A DNA stretch of 64,000 nt from positions 96,549,263-96,613,262 of the forward strand of contig JARDYH010000007.1 in assembly GCA_029215795.1 (NCBI GenBank), given 5' to 3'. This document shows positions 43,550 to 54,313 of the stretch, in pieces. This DNA comes from Anniella stebbinsi. Taxonomy: Eukaryota > Chordata > Lepidosauria > Squamata > Anniellidae. A program made the position numbers and the translations under genes. The notes beneath the pieces were generated by a model, which saw only the letters and a list, made by a program, of their open reading frames with translations, did no database searches and was not told the origin of the DNA. Numbering within the stretch: position 1 is the stretch's first letter; each line of letters begins with the position of its first letter.

Positions 43550-44579
43550 CCTCCTCCTGCCCCTTGTTCTTCTGCTTCTTGTTCTTGCCTTTCATCTGCG
43601 TCTTTCTCCATCAGGCCCAGCTTCCCCAGAAACTCTCATAACGATGTTATTCTGTGTTGTTTCCCCTGCCATACAAATCTCAAAAATACTGGGTAACCCC
43701 AGCTATAAGCAATTGCATTCTTCTGCAGGGTTATTGTGCACATTCTCACACTTTTCCTCCATTGGATCGTTTGAGAACAAAGATCATTGTAAACCTGTAT
43801 CGGCGTTGATTGGAACATCAGTTGACCAGCACGTCTAATTGCTTGCATTAACTTTTCTTTTTTGTAATAATTCGCAAATTTAACAATTATGTCCCTTGGA
43901 AACATCCCCCTTTTCTTGTATCCAACTCTGTAGATCCTTTCAATATCAGCATCTTCCCAATCCGTTTGGGGGTCCATCTCCTTGATCCATTCCATTATCT
44001 TATCTCTCAAAAGCTTTGGCTTTTCCACCTGCTGTTCCTAGAAGGATCTGATTCGAATATTTACTCTTCGATCTCTATCCTCAATAGCAATTAAACATAA
44101 GTCAATTTCTTGAATTTTTATATCTTGCTGTTTTTTTTTTCTTTATTCTCTTCCGTTTGTTGTTCCAGAGATGTCAGTTTGGCATTAACAGCTTGAAAGC
44201 CTGTCAATATCTCCTTCTGAGATTTAAAAATCTCATTTTTGACCTCTTTCATAATATCTTCCTTCTGCCTGTCCAAACTATTATCCATCATAGCTTTGAT
44301 ATTTGCTAGTAACTCCTTCAAAGGCATTTGTTGACATTCCTGTGGTTTGGTTCCCTTAGGAACAGCTCCTGGCTTCGTTCCAGTTTTATGATTACCACTT
44401 CCGGTTTGAGATGGACCCGCTTTGCTGTTTTCTCTTCCTTGTTTTCCTTCCCCTTTCATGTTTACCTTATCCGTCATCATTCTTGTCAAATGAACCAAAT
44501 TTTTATCAGAAGGGTGTGTTTTGGCCTTTCTTGCCCACTTCGGAGAAGAAAAACTCTTTTCTCTGTGATCTCTATGCAT
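43550..44579 (-). pseudogene. L1 ORF1 (RNA-binding chaperone), broken
   Basis: The N-terminal frame (44579-44118) is basic, then forms a coiled-coil-like segment (LTGFQAVNAKLTSLEQQTEE). After a frame break near 44030-44110, the frame 44028-43636 carries the RRM/CTD-like part: WEDADIERIYRVGYKKRGMF, PRDIIVKFANYYKKEKLMQA and IQVYNDLCSQTIQWRKSVRM. This is the trimeric RNA-binding ORF1 layout of vertebrate L1. A poly-A run (plus-strand T9 near 44131) marks the break. Confidence 0.82.
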
Positions 44580-44944
44580 CTGGCATCCAGCCAGCTACTA
44601 CGGAGCCCGACTCCGTCTTAGTTTTATCCTTAATTCATATATCAGTTCTTAAAGTCCATAATATCCCTTTTTAAAACATTAGCTAAGGCAGATATATTTT
44701 CAAAAAACTTTACTGAGTCCCAAAACAATTGGCATCCAGCCCAGATTCTTCCGGGGCTTATCAGCTTTAATACGCTGTTCTCAGTTAAGCTCCCACCACA
44801 TTCCTGTGCTGCTACGCTTCCGATACACAAATTTATTTTTTAACTTACTGTCCATCCAATATGAAGACAGGGATTTTTCCTTTTGTTTTCCCCGTTTCGT
44901 AAGATCCGAAAAGCTCCACCGGTCATAGCTGAAGCCACACACCC

Positions 44945-44955
44945 CAGGCCAGGCT
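44945..44955. repeat. L1 target-site duplication, right (CAGGCCAGGCT)
   Basis: Identical to 39643-39653. It sets the L1 5' boundary at 44944. Confidence 0.7.
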
Positions 44956-45210
44956 TCTAACAGAATGAAACCACAACTACTGCATGACACACTGAACACG
45001 CTAGAAACTTATTTGGCTCCACCTGGCTGCTGGGCAACATCCCACTGACCCACCACTCTCTCTGATGTATCTAGAGCTATGAATCAGCTCTGCACTTTGA
45101 GTGATGCTTGCTATTGCACCTAAAACCTCATGAATACATTTACCATTCACTGACACATTTTCTGATGTAATCCCCTGTCATAGCTATTCCAACAAGACCG
45201 AGGCTTTAAC

Positions 45211-45248
45211 TCTCTCACACACACATATACACACACACACACACACAC
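45211..45248. repeat. (CA)n microsatellite
   Basis: CA dinucleotides with a TATA interruption near 45226. Confidence 0.95.
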
Positions 45249-45964
45249 CTGCCCACCACCACCTAGTGATCCCAATGCAGCCAAGGTTGCTATTAGCAGA
45301 ACAGGGACAGTGAACATTTTCTTGCTGTCCAGCTCATGGCTGATGATCTGGGTAGCAGGAGAGAGAGGGCAGGGTTCCTCAGGGCTCAGGAGGCCACACA
45401 GATAGTGGCTGAAGACCACACATGGCCTATGAGCCAGAGGTTGCCCATCTGTGCTCTGAAGGAAGCATAAGGAAGTATGGGGGGAGGCTGTGTTGCTATG
45501 TGCATGAAAGTGGGTAGAAATCTCAAAAGGTGTCAGGCTCCTCGACAGAATCACTATTGGTTGTAACACCAGGTCCCAAGAGTAATTTACTATTGGTGAC
45601 ATAATATTTCGCCCCTGACCAAAATGCTCAGCATGATCTTGAGATGGAGTATGAAGTCAAACAGAGGTGTAATAATGGGTAACTTTACGTATGTATGCAT
45701 GTAATTGTTACGACACAGAGGCAACATTTCTAGATACCCTAAACATGCAGAGTCAAGGAAGGTATTAGGAGCAAGAATGCTTCCTTCAAAAAATAGAAGT
45801 CTTGCCCAAATGAGAAGAAAAAGGAACAGAAATCTTGGCAAAAGAAATGCAATCAATCAATAAGGGATGCAATTTAAAAAACCAACAAACCTGGAGGACC
45901 ATATTGCTTAAAACATTTGAAACCAACAATAACAAGTTCTTTAAGGGTGTATGCCTATGCATGT

Positions 45965-46037
45965 GCACTCAGAAGCAAGTCTCATTTAGTTCAATGGGAT
46001 TTACTCCCAGGTAGGGGTGTATAGGATTGCAGCCTAA
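45965..46037. repeat. Foldback repeat (AGTAAGTCCCAY...GGGATTTACTC family)
   Basis: Contains CTCAGAAGCAAGTCTCATTT, GTTCAATGGGATTTACTCCC and TATAGGATTGCAGCC, a dispersed repeat common in squamates. A second copy is at 55212-55289, where AGTAAGTCC and GGACTTACT form inverted arms. Confidence 0.7.
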
Positions 46038-46059
46038 AATTATCAGAAGCAGGAAACTG

Positions 46060-46165
46060 GGTAATGAGATAGTTGCAGTATTAGACAAGGGGGTGAAAGG
46101 TGTCCTAAAAGAGGGTAAAGAAAGCATAGAAAAGTGTAATTAATTCTTTGTATCTGTCTTCAATG
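46060..46165 (+). mobile_element. CR1-like linker fragment
   Basis: GTGTAATTAATTCTTTGTAT followed by CTGTCTTCAATGCAGTAGAT is equivalent to the CR1 linker region (LFNSFFVSVFNAVD). Only a short fragment remains. Confidence 0.4.
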
Positions 46166-47088
46166 CAGTAGATACAGGGCAGATACCCTTGTCTAGGGTA
46201 GCCATACACCCCCGGAGCCATACACCTCCTAGGAGCTCTGGCGAGATTTTTGATATTTTAAAATAATGTCTGGGGAAATCCCAACATCCCAGATTTCATG
46301 AGACTTCTGGGATAAGGTGTTTGACATCTCCCAAGACCTCAGACACTTCATCCTGGAAGTCTCGGGAGATGCAAGATTTCTGGGTGAGGTGGGGAAGTTG
46401 TCGCTCTCTCACAAGTGAAGCAGCTGCCTAAACGCTCCAACCCGCTGTCTCAGGAGTCAGCAGGACAGAGCGCTTGGCAGCTGCATCACTCTCTAGCTTA
46501 CCCACCTCTCCCAGAAGTCCCACATCTTGTGACAGAGCACTAGGCAACCATTACTCTCTGGCTTCCCTGGTTCTCCTGGAAGTCCCACATCTCAAAAGAC
46601 TTCCAGGATACTGTGTTTGATATCTCGCAATATCGAGAGGCGGGGAAACCAGGTAGCAGCAGCTGCATCTTCACTCTGCTCAGGCTGGGCATGCCACATT
46701 TTCCAGGCATGATGCACCCCTTTGCTTTGCCAGGACGGCAGCCAGCCACTGCCCCCCCCATGCCTCCAACAGCAGCAGCAGCCAGACGGGGATGCCTTTA
46801 CATATTTAAATTTCTCTCTGGCCCGACATGTCCCTTGTCTTAGAAGGCATCATAAACCCCCCTCGTATGCCCATCTGTCAGCCTATTTCACTCTTCTCAG
46901 CTCTTTCACCTGCTCCCACCCAGTCTTCTGATTCCTTCAGCTCTAGGTGAGGAAAGGATTGATCCTGCATGCAGGCATCCCTTCACCAGTTTCCTCTCTT
47001 CTATGCATGGAACTCATCCTTATTTTTTCCCCATCATTGCTAGGTAGTCTTCCACCTCCCATTTCTTTTCCATTCCTCACAAAGATCC
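46166..47088. other. Unassigned DNA
   Basis: No gene is recognised. Blocks around GGAAGTCYCRGGAGATG and GAAGTCCCACATCTC recur several times in both orientations between 46270 and 46640, suggesting a degraded repeat. Confidence 0.4.
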
Positions 47089-47092
47089 CCTT

Positions 47093-47093
<1 letters not shown>

Positions 47094-47143
<50 letters not shown>
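47094..47143. repeat. (CT)n(CA)n microsatellite
   Basis: About ten CT followed by about fourteen CA dinucleotides. Confidence 0.95.
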
Positions 47144-47175
47144 CATTGCTTTATTCTTGGGGGGTGTTCCTGAGC

Positions 47176-47176
<1 letters not shown>

Positions 47177-47220
<44 letters not shown>

Positions 47221-47275
47221 TACATTTATATACCACCCCATAGCCGAAGCTCTCTGGGCGCTTTACAAAAATTAA
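47177..47275 (-). mobile_element. L2-like LINE 3' terminus with (ATT)n
   Basis: An (ATT)n tail (47177-47220) followed by ATATACCACCCCATAGCCGA and AGCTCTCTGGGCGCTTTACA, the minus-strand 3' UTR of the family at 20391-21235. Only about 60 bp of element remain. Confidence 0.78.
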
Positions 47276-47385
47276 AAGATTGAACTATTATTCTCTTCCC
47301 TGATTATTCTCCTCATTCGCCTTTATCCTAGGAAGGTTCTGTGTAATAGAGGACAAAGAACAGGCTGAATTGCTCAATTCCTACT

Positions 47386-48075
47386 GTGGCTCAGTCACCT
47401 CTCAAAAGCATGTTTATGACCCCCCCCCCCGGAAAAAGTGAAGTACAAGCTGTCAGGGCAGGATTGCAGTTTGAAATTGATAAACAAATGGTCAAGGAAC
47501 ACCTAATTTCTTTGAACAAGTTCAAATCTCCAGGGTCCGATGAACTGCATCCTAGAGTAATAAAGGAGCTGGCAGAAGAACTCTCAGAACCACTGTCTAT
47601 TATCCTTACGAAATCATGGAAGACTGGTGAAGTGCCAGATGACTAGAGGAGGACTAATGTTATCCTTATCTTCAAAAAGGGCAAAAATGAGGAACCTGGG
47701 AACTACAGACCAGTCAGTCTGACATCCATCTCTGGGAAAATATTGGAGCAGATTATAAAGAAGTCAATCTGTAAACACCTTTAAAACAATGCAGTGATGA
47801 CTAGAAGCTCACATGGATTTGTCAAGAACAAATCCTGTCAGACTAATCTGATCTCATTTTTTGATCGGGTAACCTCCCTTGTGGACTGTGGGAATGCTGT
47901 GGACATAGTATATCTTTACTTCAGCAAAGCTTTTGACAAAGTGCCCCATGACATTCTGATTCACAAACTAGTGAAAAGTGGGCTAGATGGAACAATTATT
48001 AGGTGGATCCACAGTTGGCTACAGAATCGGACTCAAAGGCTCAATTCGGATGACACGTTAAGCAACGGTTGTTAA
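47386..48075 (+). pseudogene. CR1 RT fragment
   Basis: Frames at 47386-47646 and 47794-48075 encode KQMVKEHLISLNKFKSPGSD, LSIILTKSWKTGEVPDD, then HGFVKNKSCQTNLISFFDRV, VYLYFSKAFDKVPHDILIHK and SWLQNRTQR. A TAG follows GEVPDD (47644), and a stop lies after CKHL (47780s). The frame runs into element C at 48038. The catalytic FADD block is at 54327-54340, beyond both insertions. Confidence 0.88.
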
Positions 48076-49602
48076 ATTAAACAACCATCAGTTGGTTAGC
48101 TCAACGTGTCGTCCGAATTCAGCCACACAACGGATAAACAACCCACGGTTGGTTAAGTTGGAGTTTTAAACAACTGAGTTAAACAACTCGCTTGCGAGTT
48201 GTTTAAAAGTTAGTCAATTGACTAACGTGTTGTCCGAATTCAGCCACTTGAGGTGCGTGGGTTAAACAACTGAGGTGAGTATGTTAACACAAAAGACCAT
48301 AGAGGAGAGCAGCAAGAGCGGCAGAAAGCAAGTGGCCGCTCAGGCATGCTCGCAACAGACCCCTGGTATCGCCGCCATAGCAACCAGGATGCCCACCTCC
48401 CCCACCAGGCAGCCGGCACAGAGCTCAACAAGGGACCGGCTCCTGCACGAACTCACGCAGGGTGCCCAGTCAGCTACCCACACAGAAAGGGAAGCGCACC
48501 ACAAGGGCAGTACGGCAAAGGGAGGGAGCGGGAGACGGAATAACCAAAACCCCCAGGCGCCCTGGAGCAAGAGGCAGCCCCCACACACACACACACCAAC
48601 TGGGAGAACTGCACTCCACCCGAAGCAGACCCCCACCGCACCGCCATCTCCACCCTCGCTTCACCCAAAAGGACAAGGGCAGGGGAAGCAGCGACCAGAG
48701 AGCCCCCCCCCTCATCCGCCCAACACGGCCGGACAGCGAGCCTTTGCCGGGCCCAGAGAACCCCGTTGGGGAGCGTCGCGCCCAAGCGGAGGCATCCCAG
48801 GTGCGTGAATGCATCAGTGCCTAGATCTGGCTGCGCTACCCCCACCCCCTGTGGGTGTAGGCTGTGGAGTTCCATCTGTGGACTGGCATCTCTCCCTGGC
48901 ATGCCGCCCCTCTCCACCACATCCCCTTGGCACATTCTGTGCTTGGCTCCCTGGGGGTGTGGCCTTGGCCATCCCCTCTTCACCGCTGTGCCTTCCAGCC
49001 GCCTCCTCCCTTCCTGGGGGCGACTATCCTTTCCGTAGGTTCTGCCCTGGCATAGTGGTTCCCATGTGCCTTATTGCCCATGTCTGAGCTCCCTGCTAAA
49101 TAAAGTTTTCTACGCCACCCCACTCTTGCCTTCTTTCCTGTGTGTGCGAAAGATGCTCTAGGAGGGAGGTGGGGGGGTTAGGGGCTGGGGCGTGGGTGCC
49201 AACATTGGAATTGCAGTGCTGGGCATGGGGTGCGAATGTTGTATTGGTGCTGCCATTCCTCCTAGCAGCCTCTTTGCCCGAGGCTGCTGAGTTCCACCCA
49301 CTGACTGAGGCAGCCAATGGGGTTTGGGAGGCGTGTCCTGCATCAGCTACAATGGCGGCACCCATGGTTTTCGGCTGCAGTATGTGCTGGGATACCTGCT
49401 GGAGGACTGACGGAGTTCAGTAAGTGGGGAAAATGGCAGCCGGGCTGTCAGTCAGAAACGAGTATGTTATTAACCACCAGGGTGGTTAAAAATTCTTTGC
49501 AGCGCCTGCTGCAGCGTGTCGTCTGAATTGAGCCCACCTTTTTAACACACCGTCAGTGGGTTAATTCCCCTCAGTTGATTAACGTGTCATCTGAATTGAG
49601 CC
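48038..49602. mobile_element. Harbinger-like element C (1565 bp)
   Basis: Ends GGCTCAATTCGGATGACACG and the inverted CGTGTCATCTGAATTGAGCC, flanked by AAA (48035-48037 and 49603-49605). Further copies of the terminal motif occur inside (48106, 48231, 49516), suggesting nested family members. The part at 48260-48330 is related, in inverted orientation, to 61210-61290 of element D. A GC-rich interior of about 0.9 kb (48340-49130) is not shared with B or D. It encodes no transposase that I can recognise. Confidence 0.82.
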
Positions 49603-49700
49603 AAAGAGTGCTTATCAATGGTACCGTTTCACACTGGGGGGAGTTAATGAGCGGGGTACCGCAGGGCTCCGTCCTGGGCCCAGTGCCGAGGAGGTGCAGG

Positions 49701-49705
49701 GAATG
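49701..49705. repeat. Gypsy 2 target-site duplication, left (GAATG)
   Basis: Identical to 54309-54313. GAATG occurs once in intact CR1 copies (GTGCAGGGAATGCT). Confidence 0.9.
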
Positions 49706-49904
49706 TGTGGAGATGGTATATTCTATCTTCAAGAGGGTAAGGATTAGATTCAACTGAAGGCTGGGTAATCTAAATGAGGAGTTTTGAGATAGTAATGGGG
49801 TGAGGCTTAGTCAGGCATATGCCTGTGTTGTTGGCCTTGCAAGGCATGTTTTATATAAAGGATTTGTATTGATACTTCTACTCTGCCTCTTCTTGGATAC
49901 AACA
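49706..49904 (+). repeat. Gypsy 2 left LTR
   Basis: Begins TGTGGAGATGGTATATTC and ends TCTTGGATACAACA. A TATATAAAG box lies at 49852-49860. Confidence 0.9.
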
Positions 49905-49923
49905 TTTTGGTGACGAGGTTGGG

Positions 49924-50523
49924 ATGGCTCTTTTGTCATTGAGCCCACCAGCATTTTGTCTTCAGAGTCCAGGTAAGGCTCCAGTTGCATTCCCTGTCTG
50001 GATCCGGATGTTTGAAAATTACTTGTTGGCAGTTAGCGACAAAGAACTTTCTCAAGCAAGAAAATGTGCGTTGCTTACTCATTGCCTGGGAGTTGAAGGA
50101 CAACGGATATTCTACAATCTTCCACTGGCTGATGATAAATATGAGACTGCATGTAATGCTTTAAAGAACTTTTTTGTGCCAAAAGTGAATGTGGTAGCTA
50201 ACCGCTACAAATTTCGTCAGCGTGAGCAGAAACCGGGGGAGTGAGTGCTACAGTATACTGCTGCTTTGAGAGACTTAATGAGCTCGTGTAACTTTGGCGA
50301 TATGGCAGAAGAGATGATTAGAGACCAGCTAATTGAGAAAACATCTTTGCCTCGTATACGAGAACGCTTACTCTTAGAGACAAACCTTACGTTAGACAAA
50401 GCTATAACCATTGCAACTCAAATTGAGGCAGCCCTGGCAGAAGCTAAACTAATGAGTTTAGACAAGGAGAGTGTGGTGCAAACAGTGGATCCATGGCATA
50501 AGCGTTTAAATAGAAGACAGATA

Positions 50524-50568
<45 letters not shown>

Positions 50569-50880
50569 AGAAAGCTGGTCAAAAGCAATTTAATCAACCG
50601 AGTCAAAGTCTAATTAAATACTGTTTCCATTGTGGGTCTTCACAACATCTTGCCAGCCATACAGGATGTCCAGCTAAGAGTGTTCGGTGCAATTATTGTA
50701 AAAAAATTGGACATTTTGCTAAAGTATGTCGTCATAATATCCAGCAAGTACATGTAGTTACAATACCAGATGTTACTATTTTGAGTGTGGACAGGATTAG
50801 TCCTACACATGCAGTAGAAAAAATTATGTGTACTGTGAATATTTCTGCTCTAGGAGTATCAAAAGATGTTGAATTAAGGA
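49924..50880 (+). pseudogene. Gypsy 2 gag with GAT expansion
   Basis: The gag-like helical core is in 49924-50244 (VWIRMFENYLLAVSDKELSQ, YKFRQREQKPGE), ending in a TGA, then the frame continues at 50245-50613 (LMSSCNFGDMAEEMIRDQLI, RIRERLLLETNLTLDKAITI). A (GAT)n microsatellite (50523-50567) encodes a run of 14 Asp inside the gag. After a frame break, two zinc knuckles follow at about 50627-50730: CFHCGSSQHLASHTGC and CNYCKKIGHFAKVC. The first knuckle has atypical spacing. The product is not continuous. Confidence 0.85.
50523..50567. repeat. (GAT)n microsatellite within gag
   Basis: About 15 GAT triplets. In the gag frame they read as poly-Asp, on the other strand as poly-Ser. Confidence 0.95.
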
Positions 50881-51036
50881 TGTTTTAAGGATGTTTTTAG
50901 GATGTTTTAGGATATTTTTATGCAGTTTTAATAATATGTCTCATGTTTTAATCAGTTTTATGTATTTTATCATGTTGTTGTTCCCCCCCTCGATCCCATC
51001 GGGGAGGCGAAAAGAAATAAATTGTTATTATTATTA
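50880..51036 (+). mobile_element. L2-like LINE 3' terminus inside gypsy 2
   Basis: ATGTTTTAAGGATGTTTTTA-type 3' UTR, then TTGTTGTTCCCCCCCTCGAT, GGGGAGGCGAAAAGAAATAA and an (ATT)n tail ending at 51036. This is the 3' end of the LINE family at 21741-22608. It inserts between the zinc knuckles and the protease active site. Confidence 0.85.
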
Positions 51037-51038
51037 TT

Positions 51039-52700
51039 ATGGTGGATACTGGCTCGGCAGTTTCTATATTGCCTGAGTCATTGTATCACCATTATTTCAG
51101 GGATATACTACTCATAAAACCAAAAATACAGTTAATGTGTTATTTGAAGAACCAGATTCCTGCATGTGGATGTCTACCTGTAAAAGTAACTTTTGGGCAA
51201 TGTTGTGCATCTGCAGAGATTTACATTGTCCCTGATGGTACTTCTATTCTGGGGAGGGATGTATTTGCTGCATTGAACCTTGGAATAGTTGATGGGAGTG
51301 TTGTTCCTCCCCAGTTAAGTACTTTTGGAGAGCAAACACCAGTTTCAGGTGTGTTAAAAGATCAAACTGAATGGAAACTTAGTTGTGGGTTTGTTCATAA
51401 AGTTAAAATGAAGCCAAATATGATACCTCTACGCCAGAAGTTACAGCGTTTACCATTTGCACTTAGGGATGCTGTTTCTGAAGAGATTAATAAATTAGTA
51501 CAACAAGATGTTGTTGAGGAGGTAGAAACATCTGAATGGGTTTCACCTATAGTAGTGGCAAAGAAGAAGAATGGTGACATTCGTGTTTGTATAGATTTGA
51601 GGGAGCCAAATAAAGCTATAGTAATTGATAGCCATCCTCTTCCACATATAGAAGAAGTTTTTGCAGAACTTCGGGGAGCAAAGATGTTTTCGACTCTTGA
51701 TTTGCAGAGTGCATGCCATCAAGTTATGTTGCATGAAGATAGTAGAGATCTTACAGCATTTATTACACATGACGGATTATTCCGTTTTAAACATGTCCCT
51801 TATGGACTTGCATCACCACCTAGTGCTTTTCAAAAAATGATGTCAATAATTCTTAAGAATCAAAAGGGGGTCCAATGTTACCTGGATGATATTATAGTGT
51901 TTGGAAATACCCCTGAGGAACATGAAAGTAATTTACAATCTGTATTGGGCTGTATTAGCGCAGCAGGCTTGAAGCTTAATGTAGATAAATGTAAGTTTAG
52001 ACAGACTGAGCTTTCTTTTCTTGGACATACAATTTCATCACAGGGATTGAAACCTGATCCTGAGCATGTGTTGGCAATGCTAGAGGCACCTCCCCCAAGT
52101 GATGTACAAACCTTGCGTTCTTTTCTGGGTCTTACTTCTTGGTATGCTAAATTTATTCCTAATTATGCATCTATTGTTGAGCCTCTTCGTGAACTGCTAA
52201 GAGGAACATCAAATTTTAGTTGGACAAATGCTGCACAGTCTAGTTTTGAGAATATAAAAGTGTTGAATGTCAATAGTCCTGCACTTGCATTGTTTAATCC
52301 TGCATTACCAATAATTTTGACAACAGATGCTTCTGATTATGGACTTGGCGCAGTACTGACACAGCTTCATGAGGATAATATAGAAAGGACTGTTGCATTT
52401 GCGTCAAGAACACTTACTGAAGCTGAAAGGAAATATTCAACTATTGAAAAAGAAGTGCTTGCTTGTGTTTGAGCTACAGAAAAGTGGAGAACATATTTAT
52501 GGGGCCATGTATTTAAACTGCGCACTGATCATAAGCCCTTGACAACATTGTTAACCACAAAGGGTGTGGGTCAAGTAGGAAATCGCATTGCAAGATGGTC
52601 AACAAAATTACTGTCTTTTACATATGAAATGGAATATAGACCAGGGACTCCAAATGTGACAGCTGATTGTTTGTCCCGTTTGCCTTTGTCATCGTCTGGG
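51039..52700 (+). pseudogene. Gypsy 2 protease, RT and RNase H
   Basis: A 477-codon frame (51039-52472). Protease active site MVDTGSAVSILPE, then a flap-like region and LGRDVFAALNLG. RT: VHKVKMKPNMIPLRQKLQRL, WVSPIVVAKKKNGDIRVCID, AKMFSTLDLQSACHQVMLHE, GLASPPSAFQKMM, catalytic CYLDDIIVFGNT (about 51876-51910) and FLGLTSWYAKFIPNYASIV. RNase H: ILTTDASDYGLGAVLTQ and RKYSTIEKEVLACV. A TGA at 52470-52472 replaces an expected Trp. RNase H resumes with LRTDHKPLTTL and PGTPNVTADCLSRLPL (about 52515-52690). RT itself is intact and open. Confidence 0.92.
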
Positions 52701-54072
52701 AATCCATTGGAGAGTGATGAAGAAGTAGTCGCTATCATTACTAGTGCACTTACTGCAGTTACAAAAGAGCAATTCTTAGCTGCATGTTTGGCATGTCCAA
52801 TTCAACAAAAGTTACAAAATTTTTTGACAAGTAGATGGCCTAGTAATAAGAAAACGCTTGAATCTGTTTTGTTGCCTTATTTTAGAATACGTGATGAACT
52901 CTCTTTCCATGATGGATATGTGTTACGGGGAACACACCGTTTACTTGTGCCAGAGGAATTGCAGTCTATATTTATACGTTTGGCACATGATACCCATCAA
53001 GGGATTGTTAGAACTAAGCAAAGATTGAGAGATCTGTATTGGTGGCCAGGGATGGACTCTCAAACAGAAGCAGCCATAAAATCATGTGTTACTTGTCAAT
53101 AGCACGATAAGACAGCAGTAACATGTGTATCACCATTACAGCCAGTCCCACTTCCAGATGCTGCATGGGAGAAAGTTGCAATTGATATTGTAGGACCTTT
53201 TGATGCTGCTCCAATTGAGTGTCGTTATGCTATTACTTTAATTTATTATTATAGTAAATGGCCAGAAGTAGCATTTACATCTCAAGCTACCTCTCTACTA
53301 TTTTTAGTAGGGAAGGAAAGCCAAAAGAACTGGTTTCAGATAATCGAGCTCAGTTCACTTCAGTGGAATTTGAAACCTTTTTAGAAGAATGTAATATTAC
53401 TCATTGGAGATCATCTGTGTATTACCCCCAAGCTAATGGGGAGATTGAAAGGTTTAATAGAAGCTTGAAAGAGAGCTTACAAACAGATAAGTTAGAAGGG
53501 AAAGAATGGAAAACATTCACTACTAACTTTTTGCAAGTATATAGAGCTACACAGCATGCAACAAGTCAGAGATCACCTGCAGAGCTGTTGCATGGCAGAG
53601 AGATGCATACTAAATTGAATGTGGCTGGAGTTCTAAAACCTAGACTAAATATATCTTTGGAACCTGAGATGAGAGAGAGAGTTAAAGAAAAACAAAGGAA
53701 ATCTAAAGAATATACAGATGGACGTCGTGGTGCTAAGGAACAAACATTTCAGTGTAACTCTTTTGTTTGAGTTAGGAAACTGGGGATTTTATGAAAGGGA
53801 GAACAGAGATTTACATCCCCTCGAAAAATTATTGGAAAAAAGGACCTTATACTGATAAACTTTCTGATGGACGTGTGTGGAATGCTTCTTATCTTGCTCC
53901 AATAGATTGCCAAAATGCTGAAGATACTCATTTTGGGTTAGAGGATTTGCCCTTTTCACCCACACTACAGACTATGCCAGCAGCTGGATCTGACCAACAG
54001 GGAAGTGAACCAGAAAGACGGCCAGTCTGTATCAGACACCCACCTGCTTGGACTAAAGATTATGTTATGTAG
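52700..54072 (+). pseudogene. Gypsy 2 integrase
   Basis: HHCC zinc domain RLAHDTHQGIVRTKQRLRDL and KSCVTCQ (to 53100), then a TAG. Catalytic core: AWEKVAIDIVGPFDAAP (first Asp, about 53165-53215), a frameshift near 53290, ELVSDNRAQFTSVEFE (second Asp) and YYPQANGEIERFNRS (Glu) at 53258-53770. After another break, 53791-54072 gives KLSDGRVWNASYLAP, the integrase C-terminal end, and CIRHPPAWTKDYVM, the usual gypsy Pol tail. All catalytic residues remain, but three lesions split the frame. Confidence 0.9.
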
Positions 54073-54109
54073 TGTTGGGATTATGGAGGTTTCTTAAGAG
54101 GGGGAGAAA

Positions 54110-54308
54110 TGTGTAGATGTGTAGATGTATCTTTAAGAGGGTAAGGATTACATTCAGCTGAAGGCTGGGTAATCTATAAGAGGAGTTTGGGGATAGTAAT
54201 GGGGAGAGGCTTAGTCAGGCATATGGCTGTGTTGTTGGCCTTGTAAGGCATATTTTAAATAAAGGATTTGTTTTGATACTTCTACTTTGCCTCTTCTTGG
54301 ATACAACA
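54110..54308 (+). repeat. Gypsy 2 right LTR
   Basis: Begins TGTGTAGATGTGTAGATG, same length (199 bp) as the left LTR, and ends GATACAACA. Confidence 0.9.
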
Positions 54309-54313
54309 GAATG
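54309..54313. repeat. Gypsy 2 target-site duplication, right (GAATG)
   Basis: Identical to 49701-49705. CR1 resumes directly with CTTATCAAATTTGC. Confidence 0.9.

Larger units (their letters stand above)
39654..44944 (-). mobile_element. L1-type LINE, nearly full length, inactive
   Basis: Minus-strand L1: 5' UTR and ORF1 (44944-43550), ORF2 endonuclease (43377-42759), RT (42500-41112), C-terminal domain (41034-39800), a short 3' UTR and an A-rich tail (T-rich at 39655-39690). It is flanked by an 11-bp direct repeat CAGGCCAGGCT, consistent with target-primed insertion. ORF2 is broken by several frameshifts and stops (near 43073, 42510, 41925, 41075 and 40375), and the first roughly 90 residues of the endonuclease seem to be missing. 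A/T bias is very strong compared with neighbouring GC-richer DNA. Confidence 0.88.
49706..54308 (+). mobile_element. Ty3/gypsy element 2 (PR-RT-RH-IN order)
   Basis: 199-bp LTRs at 49706-49904 and 54110-54308, each TG...CA and ending GATACAACA. The primer-binding region TTTTGGTGACGAGG starts at 49905, and the polypurine tract AAGAGGGGGAGAAA (54096-54109) precedes the right LTR. Gag, protease, RT, RNase H and integrase follow in standard gypsy order. The 5-bp duplication GAATG proves direct insertion into the CR1. Stops at 50242, 52471 and 53101, frameshifts, and a short L2-like insert (50880-51036) inactivate it. The lineage appears Mag-like, related to but clearly distinct from gypsy 1. Confidence 0.94.

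Noticed and set aside
48275..48808. 177-codon Pro/Gln/Thr-rich frame as a gene
   Set aside because: It lies inside Harbinger-like element C in GC-rich sequence open in several frames on both strands; no domain.
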